Below, piece by piece: positions 8,533 to 18,018 of a stretch of 64,000 bases of DNA (position 1 is its first letter; every line of letters starts with the position of its first letter). The position numbers were made by a program, and so were the translations under genes. The stretch lies in NCBI RefSeq assembly GCF_000429625.1, contig NZ_AUCF01000027.1, positions 37,907-101,906 on the forward strand, read 5' to 3'. A model generated the notes under the pieces. That model was not told where the DNA came from. It saw only the letters and a list, made by a program, of their open reading frames with translations, and did no database searches. Source of the stretch: Azospirillum halopraeferens DSM 3675 (GTDB lineage: Bacteria; Pseudomonadota; Alphaproteobacteria; Azospirillales; Azospirillaceae).

Positions 8533-9573
8533 ATGCTTTCCAAACTGCTCGGCGTTCTGTCCGCCGACATGGCGATCGATCTGGGGACGGCCAACACCCT
8601 GGTCTACGTCAAGGGCCGCGGAATCGTTCTCAACGAACCGTCCGTCGTCGCTATTGCCAATGTGCGCGGCAAGAAGCAGGTGCTTGCGGTCGGCGACGAG
8701 GCCAAGATGATGCTGGGCCGCACGCCCGGCAACATCCAGGCCATCCGCCCCTTGCGCGACGGTGTCATCGCCGACTTCGAAGTCGCCGAGGAGATGATCA
8801 AGCACTTCATCCGGAAGGTGCACAACCGCCGCAGCTTCGCCAGCCCGCAGGTCATCATCTGCGTGCCATCGGGCTCGACCGCGGTGGAGCGCCGCGCCAT
8901 CCAGGAGTCGGCCGAGGCCGCCGGGGCGCGCCGCGTCTTCCTGATCGAGGAGCCCATGGCCGCCGCCATCGGCGCCGGCCTGCCGGTGACCGAGCCGACC
9001 GGCTCCATGGTCGTCGACATCGGCGGCGGCACCACCGAGGTGGCCGTGCTGTCGCTGGGCGGCATCGTCTACTCGCGCTCGGTGCGGGTGGGCGGCGACA
9101 AGATGGACGAGGCGATCATCGGCTACATCCGCCGCGCCCACAACCTGCTGGTGGGTGAAGGATCGGCCGAGCGGATCAAGAAGGAGATCGGCTCCGCCTG
9201 CCCGCCGGAGGACGGCGAGGGCCGCATCCTGGAGATCAAGGGCCGCGACCTGATGAACGGCGTGCCCAAGGAACTGATCATCTCCGAACGCCAGATCGCC
9301 GAGTCCCTGGCGGAACCGGTGTCGGCCATCGTCGAGGCGGTGAAGGTGGCGCTGGAACACACGGCGCCCGAACTGGCCGCGGACATCGTCGACAAGGGGA
9401 TCGTGCTGACCGGCGGCGGAGCCCTGCTGGGCAACCTGGACTTCGTGCTGCGGCACGCCACGGGCCTGCCGGTGTCGATCGCCGACGATCCGCTGAGCTG
9501 CGTGGCGCTGGGCACCGGCCGTGCGCTGGAAGAAATGAAGACACTGAAAAACGTTCTGGTCAGCGCCTATTGA
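8533..9573 (+). CDS. mreB: Rod shape-determining actin homologue MreB
   Basis: Actin-like ATPase that forms membrane-associated filaments and directs lateral wall synthesis. The product is 346 residues, the normal MreB length, starting MLSKLLGVLSADMAIDLGTANTLVYV; the N-terminal hydrophobic/amphipathic stretch is the membrane contact. Nucleotide-binding motifs are the phosphate-1 loop (DLGTANT), phosphate-2 (VVDIGGGTTEVAVLSLGG) and the adenosine motif (GIVLTGGGALL). The start at 8533 was chosen over 8458, which lacks the family N-terminus. It heads the mreB-mreC-mreD-mrdA cluster for the elongasome. Confidence 0.97.
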   Translation: MLSKLLGVLSADMAIDLGTANTLVYVKGRGIVLNEPSVVAIANVRGKKQVLAVGDEAKMMLGRTPGNIQAIRPLRDGVIADFEVAEEMIKHFIRKVHNRRSFASPQVIICVPSGSTAVERRAIQESAEAAGARRVFLIEEPMAAAIGAGLPVTEPTGSMVVDIGGGTTEVAVLSLGGIVYSRSVRVGGDKMDEAIIGYIRRAHNLLVGEGSAERIKKEIGSACPPEDGEGRILEIKGRDLMNGVPKELIISERQIAESLAEPVSAIVEAVKVALEHTAPELAADIVDKGIVLTGGGALLGNLDFVLRHATGLPVSIADDPLSCVALGTGRALEEMKTLKNVLVSAY

Positions 9574-9664
9574 TTGTGTAATCCTTAGGGATAATCCAGA
9601 CGCCTATTCGCCTTGAGACCGCTCTCGTGCGGTGGAAGTCCGTATTCCTGGACGGGACCATCCA

Positions 9665-10552
9665 GTGAAGTCAAGAACCTCCGGATCCGTCGTGCGACTT
9701 GCGGCACCGCTACGGGCGTTGGCTCAGCGTTTTTCCTTCCTTTTGCTGGTCCTCGTCTCGGTGGCGTTGATGATGACCGGGAAGGTGGACGCGGTGCTCG
9801 TCGACAACCTGCGCTCCCGGGTGACGGACGCCTTCGCACCGATTCTCGACGCCCTGTCCCGGCCGGCCGCGACCGCCGCGCGGGCCGTCGAATCGGTGGT
9901 GGAGATCCGCAACGTCTTCGAAGAGAACCAGCGCCTGCGCTCCGAGAACGCCCGCCTGCTGCAATGGAAGCAGGCGGCCCTGCGCATGGAGGCGGAGAAC
10001 GCCAGCCTGCGCACCCTGCTGAACTTCGCGCCGGAACCGGCGGCTTCCTTCATCACGGCCCGCGTCATCGCCGCGCCCGGCGGCTCGTTCTTCCGCACGC
10101 TGGTGGTGACGGCCGGCCGGCGGGACGGCGTGCGCAAGGGCCAGGCGGCGATCACCGGGCCGGGGATGGTCGGGCGGGTCGTCGAGGTGGGGGAGTGGTC
10201 GTCGCGGGTGCTGCTGATCACCGACATCAACTCCCGCATTCCCGTGACGCTGGAAAGCTCCCGCCTGCGCGCGGTGCTGGTCGGCGACAACACCGACCAG
10301 CCCCGGCTGATGTACCTGCCGCCGGAGGCGCCGGTGGCGGCCGGCGAGCGGGTGGTGACCTCCGGCCACGGCGGGCTGTTCCCGCCGGGCATTCCCATCG
10401 GCATCATCGCCTCGGTGGGGGACCGCGGCGTCAAGGTGACCCCCATCGCCGATCTGTCGCGGGTGGAGCATCTGCGCCTGGTGGAGTTCGGCACGCCGCC
10501 GGCGGGTGAGGGGACCGGCGACGGAACGCAAAGCGCCGACGCGTGGAAATGA
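9665..10552 (+). CDS. mreC: Rod shape-determining protein MreC
   Basis: Bitopic inner-membrane protein that links MreB filaments to PBP2 and activates it. About 295 residues: one membrane helix (FSFLLLVLVSVALMM, about 21-35), a periplasmic coiled coil (RNVFEENQRLRSENARLLQW onwards) and the two-lobed beta domain containing ARVIAAPGGSFFRTLVV and DINSRIPVTLESSR. The GTG at 9665 gives VKSRTSGSVVRLAAP; another GTG at 9632 would add eleven residues, and the choice is not certain. It lies 91 bp after mreB and overlaps mreD by 10 bp. Confidence 0.93.
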   Translation: MKSRTSGSVVRLAAPLRALAQRFSFLLLVLVSVALMMTGKVDAVLVDNLRSRVTDAFAPILDALSRPAATAARAVESVVEIRNVFEENQRLRSENARLLQWKQAALRMEAENASLRTLLNFAPEPAASFITARVIAAPGGSFFRTLVVTAGRRDGVRKGQAAITGPGMVGRVVEVGEWSSRVLLITDINSRIPVTLESSRLRAVLVGDNTDQPRLMYLPPEAPVAAGERVVTSGHGGLFPPGIPIGIIASVGDRGVKVTPIADLSRVEHLRLVEFGTPPAGEGTGDGTQSADAWK

Positions 10553-11061
10553 CCCTCACCCTGTGGCAGCGCCTGGACCGGGCCGGGCGCAACCTGGCGC
10601 CGTTCGCGGTCACCGTGATGCTGGTCCTGGTCGCCATGGTGCCGCTGCACATCCCCGCCTACACCCAGGTGGCACCGGCGCTGACGCTGATGTCGGTGTA
10701 TTATTGGGTGATCCATCGCCCTGACCTGCTGCGCCCGCTGGCGGTCTTCGCCATCGGCCTGCTGGAGGACCTGTTGAGCGGCGCGCCGCTGGGCATGAAC
10801 GCGCTGGTGCTGGTGGCGGCCTACTGGGTGGTGCTCAGCCAGCGCCGCTTCTTCCTGGCCAGCACCTTCGCACTGCTGTGGTTCGGGTTCGTCATGATCG
10901 CGCTGGGCGCGGCGCTGCTTCAATGGGCGGCCCTGAGTGCCTATTATGCAACGGTGCTTCCGATGGACGCGGGCTTTCATCAGGCGCTGCTGACCATCGT
11001 CCTGTTCCCGCTGTTCGCGTGGCTGTTCATCCGCATCCACCGCGCTTTTTTGCAGCCGTGA
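10543..11061 (+). CDS. mreD: Rod shape-determining protein MreD
   Basis: Small polytopic membrane partner of MreC. The 172-residue product has about five hydrophobic helices; GLLEDLLSGAPLGMNALVLV (about 75-95) is the recognisable MreD core, including the ED pair and the conserved G-x-P-L-G loop. It is identified by hydropathy and its place directly after mreC. The GTG at 10543 or the ATG at 10549 could be the start; both overlap the mreC end. Confidence 0.88.
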   Translation: MEMTLTLWQRLDRAGRNLAPFAVTVMLVLVAMVPLHIPAYTQVAPALTLMSVYYWVIHRPDLLRPLAVFAIGLLEDLLSGAPLGMNALVLVAAYWVVLSQRRFFLASTFALLWFGFVMIALGAALLQWAALSAYYATVLPMDAGFHQALLTIVLFPLFAWLFIRIHRAFLQP

Positions 11062-11102
11062 GCCGGGCGGGAAGGATCGGACCCATGAGGGGAGGATCGT
11101 CG

Positions 11103-12977
11103 ATGGACCGCGACACCGACCGCTACCGCAGCCTGACCCGGCGCACCCTGCTGCTGGGCGGACTGAAGGTGGGGCTGCTGTCGACGCTGGTCGGCCGTCT
11201 CTACTACCTCCAGGTCGTCGAGTCGCAGCGCTACACGATGCTGGCGGAGGAGAACCGCATCAGCCTGCGTCTGGTGGCGCCGTCGCGCGGGCCGATCGTC
11301 GACCGGTTCGGGATTCCGCTTGCCATAAACCAGCAGAACTACCGCGTCGTGGTGGTGGCGGAGCGCACCCGCAGCGTGCCCGAGACGCTGGATAAGATCG
11401 CCCGCATCGTGCCGCTGACCGAGGCCGACCGCCGGCGCGTCCTGCGCGAGGTGCAGAAGAAGCGCCGCTACGTTCCGGTGACCGTGCGCGAGAACCTGAC
11501 CTGGGACCAGGTCGCCACCATCGAGCTGAACACCCCCGACCTTCCCGGCGTCTCCATCGAGGTGGGGGAACTGCGCCATTATCCCTTCGCCGACTCCATC
11601 GCGCATGTGATGGGGTACGTCGGCGCCGTGTCGGAGGCGGAGCTGAACGGCGACCCCGTGCTGTCGCTGCCGGGCTTCCGCATCGGCAAGAGCGGGATCG
11701 AGAAGTATCACGAGAAGGCGCTGCGCGGCACCGCCGGCACCAGCCAGCTCGAAGTCAACGCGGTGGGCCGCGTGATCCGTGAATTGTCGCGCGACGAGGG
11801 GCAGCCGGGCCGCGAGGTGCAGCTCACCATCGACATCGGCCTGCAGCAGTTCGTCCAGACCCGCCTGTCGCAGGAGCAGAGCGCGGCCTGCGTCGTGATG
11901 GACGTCCACACCGGCGGCATCTACGCCCTGGCCTCCCACCCCAGCTACGACCCCAACCAGTTCCCCATGGGAATCAGCGCCGAGCTGTGGGAGGAGCTGC
12001 TGTCCAACCCCACCACGCCGCTGTCCAACAAGGCGGTGGCGGGGCAGTACGCGCCGGGCTCCACCTTCAAGATGGTGGTGGCGCTGGCCGCGCTGGAATC
12101 CGGCCTGATCAGCCCCCGTCACACGACGTTCTGCCCCGGCCACATGGACCTGGGCGACCACCGGTTCCACTGCTGGAAGCGCGGCGGCCACGGCACCGTC
12201 GACATGGTCGGCGCCCTGCGCCATTCCTGCGACGTGTTCTTCTACGACGTGGCGCGCCGCATCGGCGTCGATCGCATTGCCGAGATGTCCAACCGCTTCG
12301 GCCTGGGCCAGCCCCTGGGGCTCGACCTGCCCCACGAGCGGCCGGGCCTGATCCCCACCCGCGACTGGAAGCTGGCGCAGCTCGGCACCTCCTGGCAGCC
12401 GGGCGAGACGCTGGTGGCCTCCATCGGGCAGGGCTATGTCCTCTCCACCCCCTTGCAGCTTGCGGTGATGACGGCCCGCATGGCCAACGGCGGCTATGCG
12501 GTCAAGCCGCACCTGACCAAGCAGATCAAGCTGGGCCCCCACGAGCAGACCACGTGGCCGGCCATCGGCGTGAAGAAGGAGAACCTGGACGTCATTCTGC
12601 GCGGCATGAACGAGGTGTCGAACAGCCCCAACGGCACCGGCTTCAAGGCGCGCATCACCGAACCGGGGATGGAGCTGGCGGGCAAGACCGGCACCGCCCA
12701 GGTCCGCCGCATCACCATGGCCGAGCGCGCCGGCGGTGTGATCAAGAACGAGAACCGGCCATGGCGCGAACGCGACCACGCCCTGTTCGTGGCCTATGCG
12801 CCGGTCCACGCGCCGCGCTACGCCTGTTCGGTCATCGTGGAGCACGGCGGCGGCGGCTCGGCGGTGGCGGCGCCCATTGCCCGCGACGTGCTCCTGGAGT
12901 GCCAGAAGCGCGATCCCGGCCGCGCCTCCGTGGCCGATGCGCCGCCCCCCTTCGGCACCGGCGCCGGACGCGGCTGA
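11103..12977 (+). CDS. mrdA: Peptidoglycan D,D-transpeptidase PBP2
   Basis: Elongation-specific class B penicillin-binding protein that cross-links lateral peptidoglycan in the periplasm. The 624-residue product begins with a short cytoplasmic tail and one helix (TLLLGGLKVGLLSTLVGRLY, about 15-34). A pedestal domain follows, with the motif SRGPIVDRFGIPLAIN. Transpeptidase motifs are S320-T-F-K323, SCD (in RHSCDVFFYDVA) and KTG (in LAGKTGTAQV). The ATG at 11103 is preceded by GGGGAGGA at a good distance; the ATG at 11085 is a possible earlier start. RodA, the usual glycosyltransferase partner encoded next to PBP2, is not here: a tRNA gene follows instead. Confidence 0.95.
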   Translation: MDRDTDRYRSLTRRTLLLGGLKVGLLSTLVGRLYYLQVVESQRYTMLAEENRISLRLVAPSRGPIVDRFGIPLAINQQNYRVVVVAERTRSVPETLDKIARIVPLTEADRRRVLREVQKKRRYVPVTVRENLTWDQVATIELNTPDLPGVSIEVGELRHYPFADSIAHVMGYVGAVSEAELNGDPVLSLPGFRIGKSGIEKYHEKALRGTAGTSQLEVNAVGRVIRELSRDEGQPGREVQLTIDIGLQQFVQTRLSQEQSAACVVMDVHTGGIYALASHPSYDPNQFPMGISAELWEELLSNPTTPLSNKAVAGQYAPGSTFKMVVALAALESGLISPRHTTFCPGHMDLGDHRFHCWKRGGHGTVDMVGALRHSCDVFFYDVARRIGVDRIAEMSNRFGLGQPLGLDLPHERPGLIPTRDWKLAQLGTSWQPGETLVASIGQGYVLSTPLQLAVMTARMANGGYAVKPHLTKQIKLGPHEQTTWPAIGVKKENLDVILRGMNEVSNSPNGTGFKARITEPGMELAGKTGTAQVRRITMAERAGGVIKNENRPWRERDHALFVAYAPVHAPRYACSVIVEHGGGGSAVAAPIARDVLLECQKRDPGRASVADAPPPFGTGAGRG

Positions 12978-13015
12978 TCCACCGGCCGGTCCGGGCATGG
13001 CGTCGACGTTTTCTG

Positions 13016-13044
13016 TCGACAAGCCCGATCGCCTCGGCTATAAC
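13016..13044 (+). promoter_or_regulatory. Sigma70-type promoter of tRNA-Lys
   Basis: TCGACA at 13016-13021 (five of six matches to TTGACA) and TATAAC at 13039-13044 (five of six matches to TATAAT) are separated by exactly 17 bp. Transcription would begin near 13051, about 35 nt before the mature tRNA. Confidence 0.65.
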
Positions 13045-13085
13045 GCCGACCTCCCCGGCGGACCACGCTCCGGACGGGGCGGGAA

Positions 13086-13161
<76 letters not shown>

Positions 13162-13260
13162 TCTTCCCCATGAGACAGTCTTCGCCTCGGGCGCACGCGG
13201 CATTCGCGTGACGCACGGCCGCGAACCGGCGGGTCCGCAGCCGTGCGCGTTCCGGCCGTA

Positions 13261-14076
13261 TCAGCTTCGGCCGACCACGTCGCGGTAGCAGTGCCACGAC
13301 GCGTGGCCGATCAGCGGGAAGGCCAGTGCCAGGCCGATGAAGCCGGTGGCGATGCCGGCGGCGGTGAACAGGGCGATCAGCGCCGCCCAGACCGCCATGG
13401 CCCGCCAGTTCTTCCGGACCGCGGCGATGCTGGTCACGATGGCGGTGAAGACGTCCGTATCCCGGTCGAGCAGCATGGGCAGCGACACGACGCTGAGGGC
13501 GAACACCGCCGTGGCGATCACCGCGCCGATGGCCGTGCCGGTCAGCAGGAACGGAATGGTCTCGACCGAGAAGAAGATGCGGCTGACCAGCATGTCCAGC
13601 GCCGGCGGCTCGCTGCCGAAGAAGATCGCGAAGACCAGGAAGGCCACCCGGATCCACGCGAGCAGGGCCAGCATCAGCACCAGGCCGATGGCGGCAATCT
13701 GCGTGCCGTTGCGGTGGTAGGCGCTCAGAACCGAGATCAGCGTGGGCCGCCCGCCGGATTCCAGTTGCCGGCTGGCCTCGTACAGGCCGACCGCCAGCAC
13801 CGGGCCCACCAGCATGAAGCCCGCCGCCAAGGGAAGGATCAGATAGTGCAGGTCGTTGGCCGCCAGGCCGAAGACCAGCAGGACGCTGGAGACCACGGCC
13901 AGCACGCCGTAAGTGAAGCTGATGGCCGGAGCCGCGGCAATGTCGCGCCAGGCTGCGTTCAACCAGACCCAGGGGCGGCCGGTGTCGATCGCCCGGATGT
14001 CCGGGGTGAAGCGGGACGGGGCGGCTTCCGTGCCGCCGCTGCGGGGTGGAACAGGATGCGTCGCAAGGTCGACCAT
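13261..14076 (-). CDS. DUF2189 integral membrane protein
   Basis: A 271-residue polytopic protein with about six hydrophobic segments. The early sequence IRAIDTGRPWVWLNAAWRDI and the closing segment LPLIGHASWHCYRDVV are the marks of the DUF2189 (COG5473) family of alphaproteobacterial membrane proteins. Its biochemical role is unknown. A run of Gly/Ala/Leu-rich helices with PLAAGFMLVGPVLAVGLYE in the middle suggests a transporter-like or scaffold fold, but this is not established. It is transcribed alone, with an A/G-rich ribosome-binding region (CGGGGAGA) just before the ATG at 14076. Confidence 0.85.
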   Translation of the reverse strand: MVDLATHPVPPRSGGTEAAPSRFTPDIRAIDTGRPWVWLNAAWRDIAAAPAISFTYGVLAVVSSVLLVFGLAANDLHYLILPLAAGFMLVGPVLAVGLYEASRQLESGGRPTLISVLSAYHRNGTQIAAIGLVLMLALLAWIRVAFLVFAIFFGSEPPALDMLVSRIFFSVETIPFLLTGTAIGAVIATAVFALSVVSLPMLLDRDTDVFTAIVTSIAAVRKNWRAMAVWAALIALFTAAGIATGFIGLALAFPLIGHASWHCYRDVVGRS

Positions 14077-14211
14077 GGTGCCATCTCTCCCCGTTTTGGT
14101 TGGACACCGTTCTGTTCCGTCAGCATAACACTTTGTCGCATCCTGCGCCAGATGATCTGCCTAACGAACAGTAACAGGGGTGGACCTGTCGCGCAGTGCG
14201 ACGATCCGGCG

Positions 14212-14394
14212 TCACTCCGGGTCGTCGCGCCTGTGGCCGTCGAGTTCGCGGTCCCGGCGTTCCCGCTCCGCGCGCTCCTTCACCTTCTCGTCCCTGGTTC
14301 GGCCGAATCGCACGCGGTTCTCCTCCGCCTCCTTCTGTTGACGGAGGCGGTCCTGCGCTTTGCGGTAGCGGTTCAGATTGACGATTTCGCCCAT
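14212..14394 (-). CDS. DUF4169 small charged protein
   Basis: A 60-residue, highly charged protein, MGEIVNLNRYRKAQDRLRQQ to the end DGHRRDDPE. The pattern NLNRYRKA, then ENRVRFGRT, then RRDRELDGHRRD is the DUF4169 signature found in many alphaproteobacteria. The function is unknown. Most of it should be one helix with Lys/Arg/Glu repeats. The ATG at 14394 is the family start; the frame is open further upstream without similarity. It is divergent from the AsmA gene. Confidence 0.85.
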   Translation of the reverse strand: MGEIVNLNRYRKAQDRLRQQKEAEENRVRFGRTRDEKVKERAERERRDRELDGHRRDDPE

Positions 14395-14623
14395 GCCGTC
14401 CTCCGCGCCCTGTCGGTGTTCCGGCGGTTCGTGCCGTGGGAATGCCCGATTTGCCAGTTCTTCTGCCGTCCGATAGCTTAGCCCAACAGGCTGCGGGCGA
14501 GAAGCCGGCGTGCGGGCCGTACCCGTGCGCCCGGGGGGCTTGCCGTGGCCGGTGTGCGGGCGCATGGTGCTGCGGCCAGACGGGCTGATGACGAAACGTG
14601 CCGATATGGGCGATGGACGACCG

Positions 14624-17600
14624 GTGAAGAAGATTCTTGTGACCAGCCTTGTCGTGCTTGCGGTCCTGCTGGGCGCCGTCCTCGTGGCGCCGGGTCTGGT
14701 CGACTGGAACGCCTACAAGGGAGAGATCGCCGCCCGCCTGGGCGCCGTGACCGGCCGCGCGGTGGAGCTGGACGGCGACATCCGCCTGTCCCTGCTGCCC
14801 CATCCCGCCCTGACCGTCGGCGACGCGCGCCTGGCCAGCCTGCCGGGTGCGGAGGAGCCGGACATGATCCGCCTGAAGCGGCTGGATGTCCAGGTGGCCC
14901 TGATGCCCCTGCTGGGCGGCCGCATCCAGGTGGAGCGGGTGACCCTGGTGGAGCCGACCATCGTCTTCGAGGTGCTTGCCGATGGCCGCTTCAACTGGGA
15001 CCTCGGAGGTGCCGCGCGCGCCGCGGGCGGACCGATGCCCGGCGAGGGGCTGGCCTCGGCCATCAGTTTCGATCGGGTCAGCATCGAAAACGGCACCGTT
15101 CTCTACCGCGACGCCTTGTCCGGACGGCACGAGCGGGTGGAGGCCGTCAACGCCCGCGTCGTCGCCGGCAGCATCGCCGGGCCGTTCCAGATCGAAGGCG
15201 CCTTCCGTCTGCGCGGCATTCCCATGACCGGCGAACTGACCGCCGGCCGCTTTGCGGAAGCCGCGGCGGTGCCCCTGCGGGTTTCGGTGGCCCTGGCCGA
15301 CACCGACGCGACCATGCGGTTCGCCGGCATCATCAACGCCGGAAAGGAAGGGACCCGCGCCCAGGGCGACCTGCGCGCCGAAGGCACCGACCTGTCGCGG
15401 GTGGCGGCGGCGTTCGGGGGGGCCGGGGGGCGGCCGCCGGTGGCGCTGGCCCAGCCCTTCGGGCTGCGCACCACACTGGAGGTCACGGCGTCGGCCGTCA
15501 ATTTCGCGGCGCTGGAGATGCAGGTCGGCGACACCCGCGCTTCCGGCACCGCCGGGCTGCGGCCCCGGGCGCCGCAACACCTGGACCTGACGCTGGCGGT
15601 CAACCGGCTGGACGTGGATGCCTGGCTGCGCCAGGCGGGTGCCACCCCGCCGGCGGCCCCCCCGTCGGGCGGGCGGGCCGCGGCGGTGTCGGGTGCGGGG
15701 GCGGCGGGGGCGGGTGCGGGGCCGGGTGCCGCCGCGGGAACCCCCTTCGGCCTGGAATTGCCCGATGGCATGACGGCGCGCCTCGACCTGGCGGTCGACG
15801 GCGTCAGCTACAACGGCGGCGTGGTCCGCCAGGGCCGATTGGAGGCGTCGCTGGCCGGCGGACTCCTCGCCATCGACCGGCTGAGCGCGCTGCTGCCCGG
15901 AGGCTCCGACCTGGTGGCGGCGGGATCGCTGACGACCGCGGGCAACCAGCCGGTCCTCGATCTGCGCGTGGAGTCGAACGCGGACAATCTGCGCGGTGTT
16001 CTGGAATGGCTGAGGATTGACGTCACGGGCATTCCGGCCGACCGGCTGCGCAAGGCGTCGCTGGCCGCCCACATCCAGGGCAAGTCCGAGCGGGTGGACA
16101 TCAGCGGCCTTGACCTGCGGGTCGATACCAGCCGCATCACCGGTGCCATCGCCTATGCCGACCACGGTCGCCCGGCCTTCGGCGTGCGTCTTGACATCGA
16201 CCGGCTGAACCTGGACGCCTACGGTCCCATTGCCGGGACGGTATCGGGCAGCGGGACCGGCGGTGGCGGGACGGGCGCGTCCGCGGCCGCCGAGCCGCCG
16301 GCGCTGCGCCTGCTGCGGGAGGTGGACGCCAATCTGGAGCTGTCGGTCGGCAGCCTGGTGGCCGGCGGGGTGCCGGTGGACGGGCTGCGGGTCGACGCCG
16401 CCGCCGCCGCCGGCAAGCTGACCCTGCGCGACGTGCGGGTGGCCGACCTGGCCGGGGTGTCGGCCCGGCTGTCCGGCCAGGTGGAGAGCGCAGCGCCGTT
16501 GCGCGGCGCCCATCTTTCCGTGTCGGCCGAGGCGGCCAGCCTGTCTGGCCTCACTCGCTACGTGTCCTGGCCGACCGGTGCCCCGTCGCCGGAACGCCTG
16601 GGGGCCGTCACCCTGCAGGGACGCCTGGCCGGCGACCCGGCGAACGTGGCGCTGGAGCTGACGCTGACCGCGGCCGGCGGCACCCTGGAGGCCGGCGGCA
16701 CGCTGAGCCCCGGCGGGACCGGGGCGGGCGACCTGAAGCTGCGCGCCACCCACCCGGAGCTGGCGCAGCTCGCCCGCCTGTTCACCGACGGTGTGCCGTC
16801 CGCCCTGGGGCCGCTCGACCTCTATGCCGAGGTGTCGGGGTCGCCCGCCGCGTTCGGCGTGACGGCGATCCAGGGCGTGGTCGCCGGCACTGCCGTCACG
16901 GGCGAGGCCAGGGTGGACGCCGGCGGGGCACGCCCGCGCATCGAGGCGGATCTGCAAACCGGCGAACTGGATCTTGCCCGCTTCACCGCCGCCCCGGCCG
17001 CCGCGCCGCCACCGGCCGCACCGCGCAAAGGCGGGCAATCGGCCGGCCCGGCACCCTCAACGGCACCGGCATCGGCCGGCGACGACGCCGTCGCCTGGCT
17101 GCGAGCCGCCGACGGTCGGGTGGGGCTGACCGCGGCGGCGCTGACGGCCGGCGGCCTGCGCATGGAGAACGCCGCGCTGGCCGCCACGCTGGACGGCGGC
17201 GTGCTGACGCTGCGGCAGTTCGAGAGCGACTTTTACGGTGGCAAGCTGGGAGCCAGCGGGCGCTACGCCGCTCCCGCCGGCACGGTGCCGGAGGCCGCGG
17301 TGGAGCTGACGGTGGTCGGGGCGGCGCTGTCCCGGGCCATCGGCGACGGCGCCGTCGATCTGGCGGGTGGCCTTGTGGACCTCGACGCCACCCTGACCAC
17401 GTCCGGCGTGGGCCGGGCCGCCATGCTCGGCGGGCTGTCCGGTCAGGGGCGGGTGGCGGCGCGCGACGGCGTGGTCCGCGGCTTCGATCTGTCGGCCCTG
17501 CGGGACCGGCTGAGCGCCCGGCTGGACCGGCCGCAGGATGTGCTGGAGGCGGTGCTGCGGGGCCTGCAGGGCGGAGAAACCCGCTTCGCCCGGCTGGACG

Positions 17601-17971
17601 GCACGTTCCGGATCGTTGAAGGGGTGGCCCGCACCGACGACATGCTCCTGGTTTCGGACGTCGGCCGGGCCAGTGCCGTCGGCCAGGTGGATCTTCCGGC
17701 CGACACCATCGACATGCGCGTGCGCGTGGAACCGCAGGCGGCGCAGGACCTGCCGCCCATGACGGTGCGGCTGACCGGCCCGCTGGCCCGGCCGACCCGC
17801 GCCTTCGAGATGGCGGAGCTTCAGGACTTCATCGCGCGGCGGGCCGCCGGTGCGGTTCTGGAGCGTGCCGTGCCCGGCGTCGTGCCGGTCCCCGTGCCGA
17901 CACCCAACGGCAGCGCGCCGCCGCAGCCCCGTGATGTGATTCGCGGGCTGATCGAGGGCTTGCGGCGTTGA
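14624..17971 (+). CDS. AsmA-family envelope protein
   Basis: A long protein (about 1115 residues) of the AsmA/AsmA-like group, inner-membrane-anchored bridge-type proteins linked to outer-membrane lipid or protein homeostasis. An N-terminal helix (KKILVTSLVVLAVLLGAVLV) is followed by the AsmA N-terminal signature VDWNAYKGEIAARLGAVTGR and by ALTVGDARLASLPGAEEPD. The C-terminal portion ends with the conserved MDMRVRVEPQAAQDLPPM-like region, a tract near PMTVRLTGPLARP, typical of AsmA C-termini. Several Ala/Gly/Pro-rich low-complexity linkers occur (near 15650-15740, 16230-16285 and 16990-17090). The GTG at 14624 gives the best membrane anchor start; ATGs at 14588 and 14606 are alternatives. It runs up to the next gene, 3-hydroxybutyrate dehydrogenase, 47 bp away. 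Confidence 0.88.
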   Translation: MKKILVTSLVVLAVLLGAVLVAPGLVDWNAYKGEIAARLGAVTGRAVELDGDIRLSLLPHPALTVGDARLASLPGAEEPDMIRLKRLDVQVALMPLLGGRIQVERVTLVEPTIVFEVLADGRFNWDLGGAARAAGGPMPGEGLASAISFDRVSIENGTVLYRDALSGRHERVEAVNARVVAGSIAGPFQIEGAFRLRGIPMTGELTAGRFAEAAAVPLRVSVALADTDATMRFAGIINAGKEGTRAQGDLRAEGTDLSRVAAAFGGAGGRPPVALAQPFGLRTTLEVTASAVNFAALEMQVGDTRASGTAGLRPRAPQHLDLTLAVNRLDVDAWLRQAGATPPAAPPSGGRAAAVSGAGAAGAGAGPGAAAGTPFGLELPDGMTARLDLAVDGVSYNGGVVRQGRLEASLAGGLLAIDRLSALLPGGSDLVAAGSLTTAGNQPVLDLRVESNADNLRGVLEWLRIDVTGIPADRLRKASLAAHIQGKSERVDISGLDLRVDTSRITGAIAYADHGRPAFGVRLDIDRLNLDAYGPIAGTVSGSGTGGGGTGASAAAEPPALRLLREVDANLELSVGSLVAGGVPVDGLRVDAAAAAGKLTLRDVRVADLAGVSARLSGQVESAAPLRGAHLSVSAEAASLSGLTRYVSWPTGAPSPERLGAVTLQGRLAGDPANVALELTLTAAGGTLEAGGTLSPGGTGAGDLKLRATHPELAQLARLFTDGVPSALGPLDLYAEVSGSPAAFGVTAIQGVVAGTAVTGEARVDAGGARPRIEADLQTGELDLARFTAAPAAAPPPAAPRKGGQSAGPAPSTAPASAGDDAVAWLRAADGRVGLTAAALTAGGLRMENAALAATLDGGVLTLRQFESDFYGGKLGASGRYAAPAGTVPEAAVELTVVGAALSRAIGDGAVDLAGGLVDLDATLTTSGVGRAAMLGGLSGQGRVAARDGVVRGFDLSALRDRLSARLDRPQDVLEAVLRGLQGGETRFARLDGTFRIVEGVARTDDMLLVSDVGRASAVGQVDLPADTIDMRVRVEPQAAQDLPPMTVRLTGPLARPTRAFEMAELQDFIARRAAGAVLERAVPGVVPVPVPTPNGSAPPQPRDVIRGLIEGLRR

Positions 17972-18018
17972 ACGGTGGACAGCGCCGTCGCGCGCACGGG
18001 AACGAGGAAGGCACGAGA

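Noticed and set aside
14120..17038. 972-codon minus-strand open frame opposite the AsmA gene
   Set aside because: Low-complexity Gly/Arg/His composition and complete overlap with a gene showing a membrane anchor and AsmA motifs.
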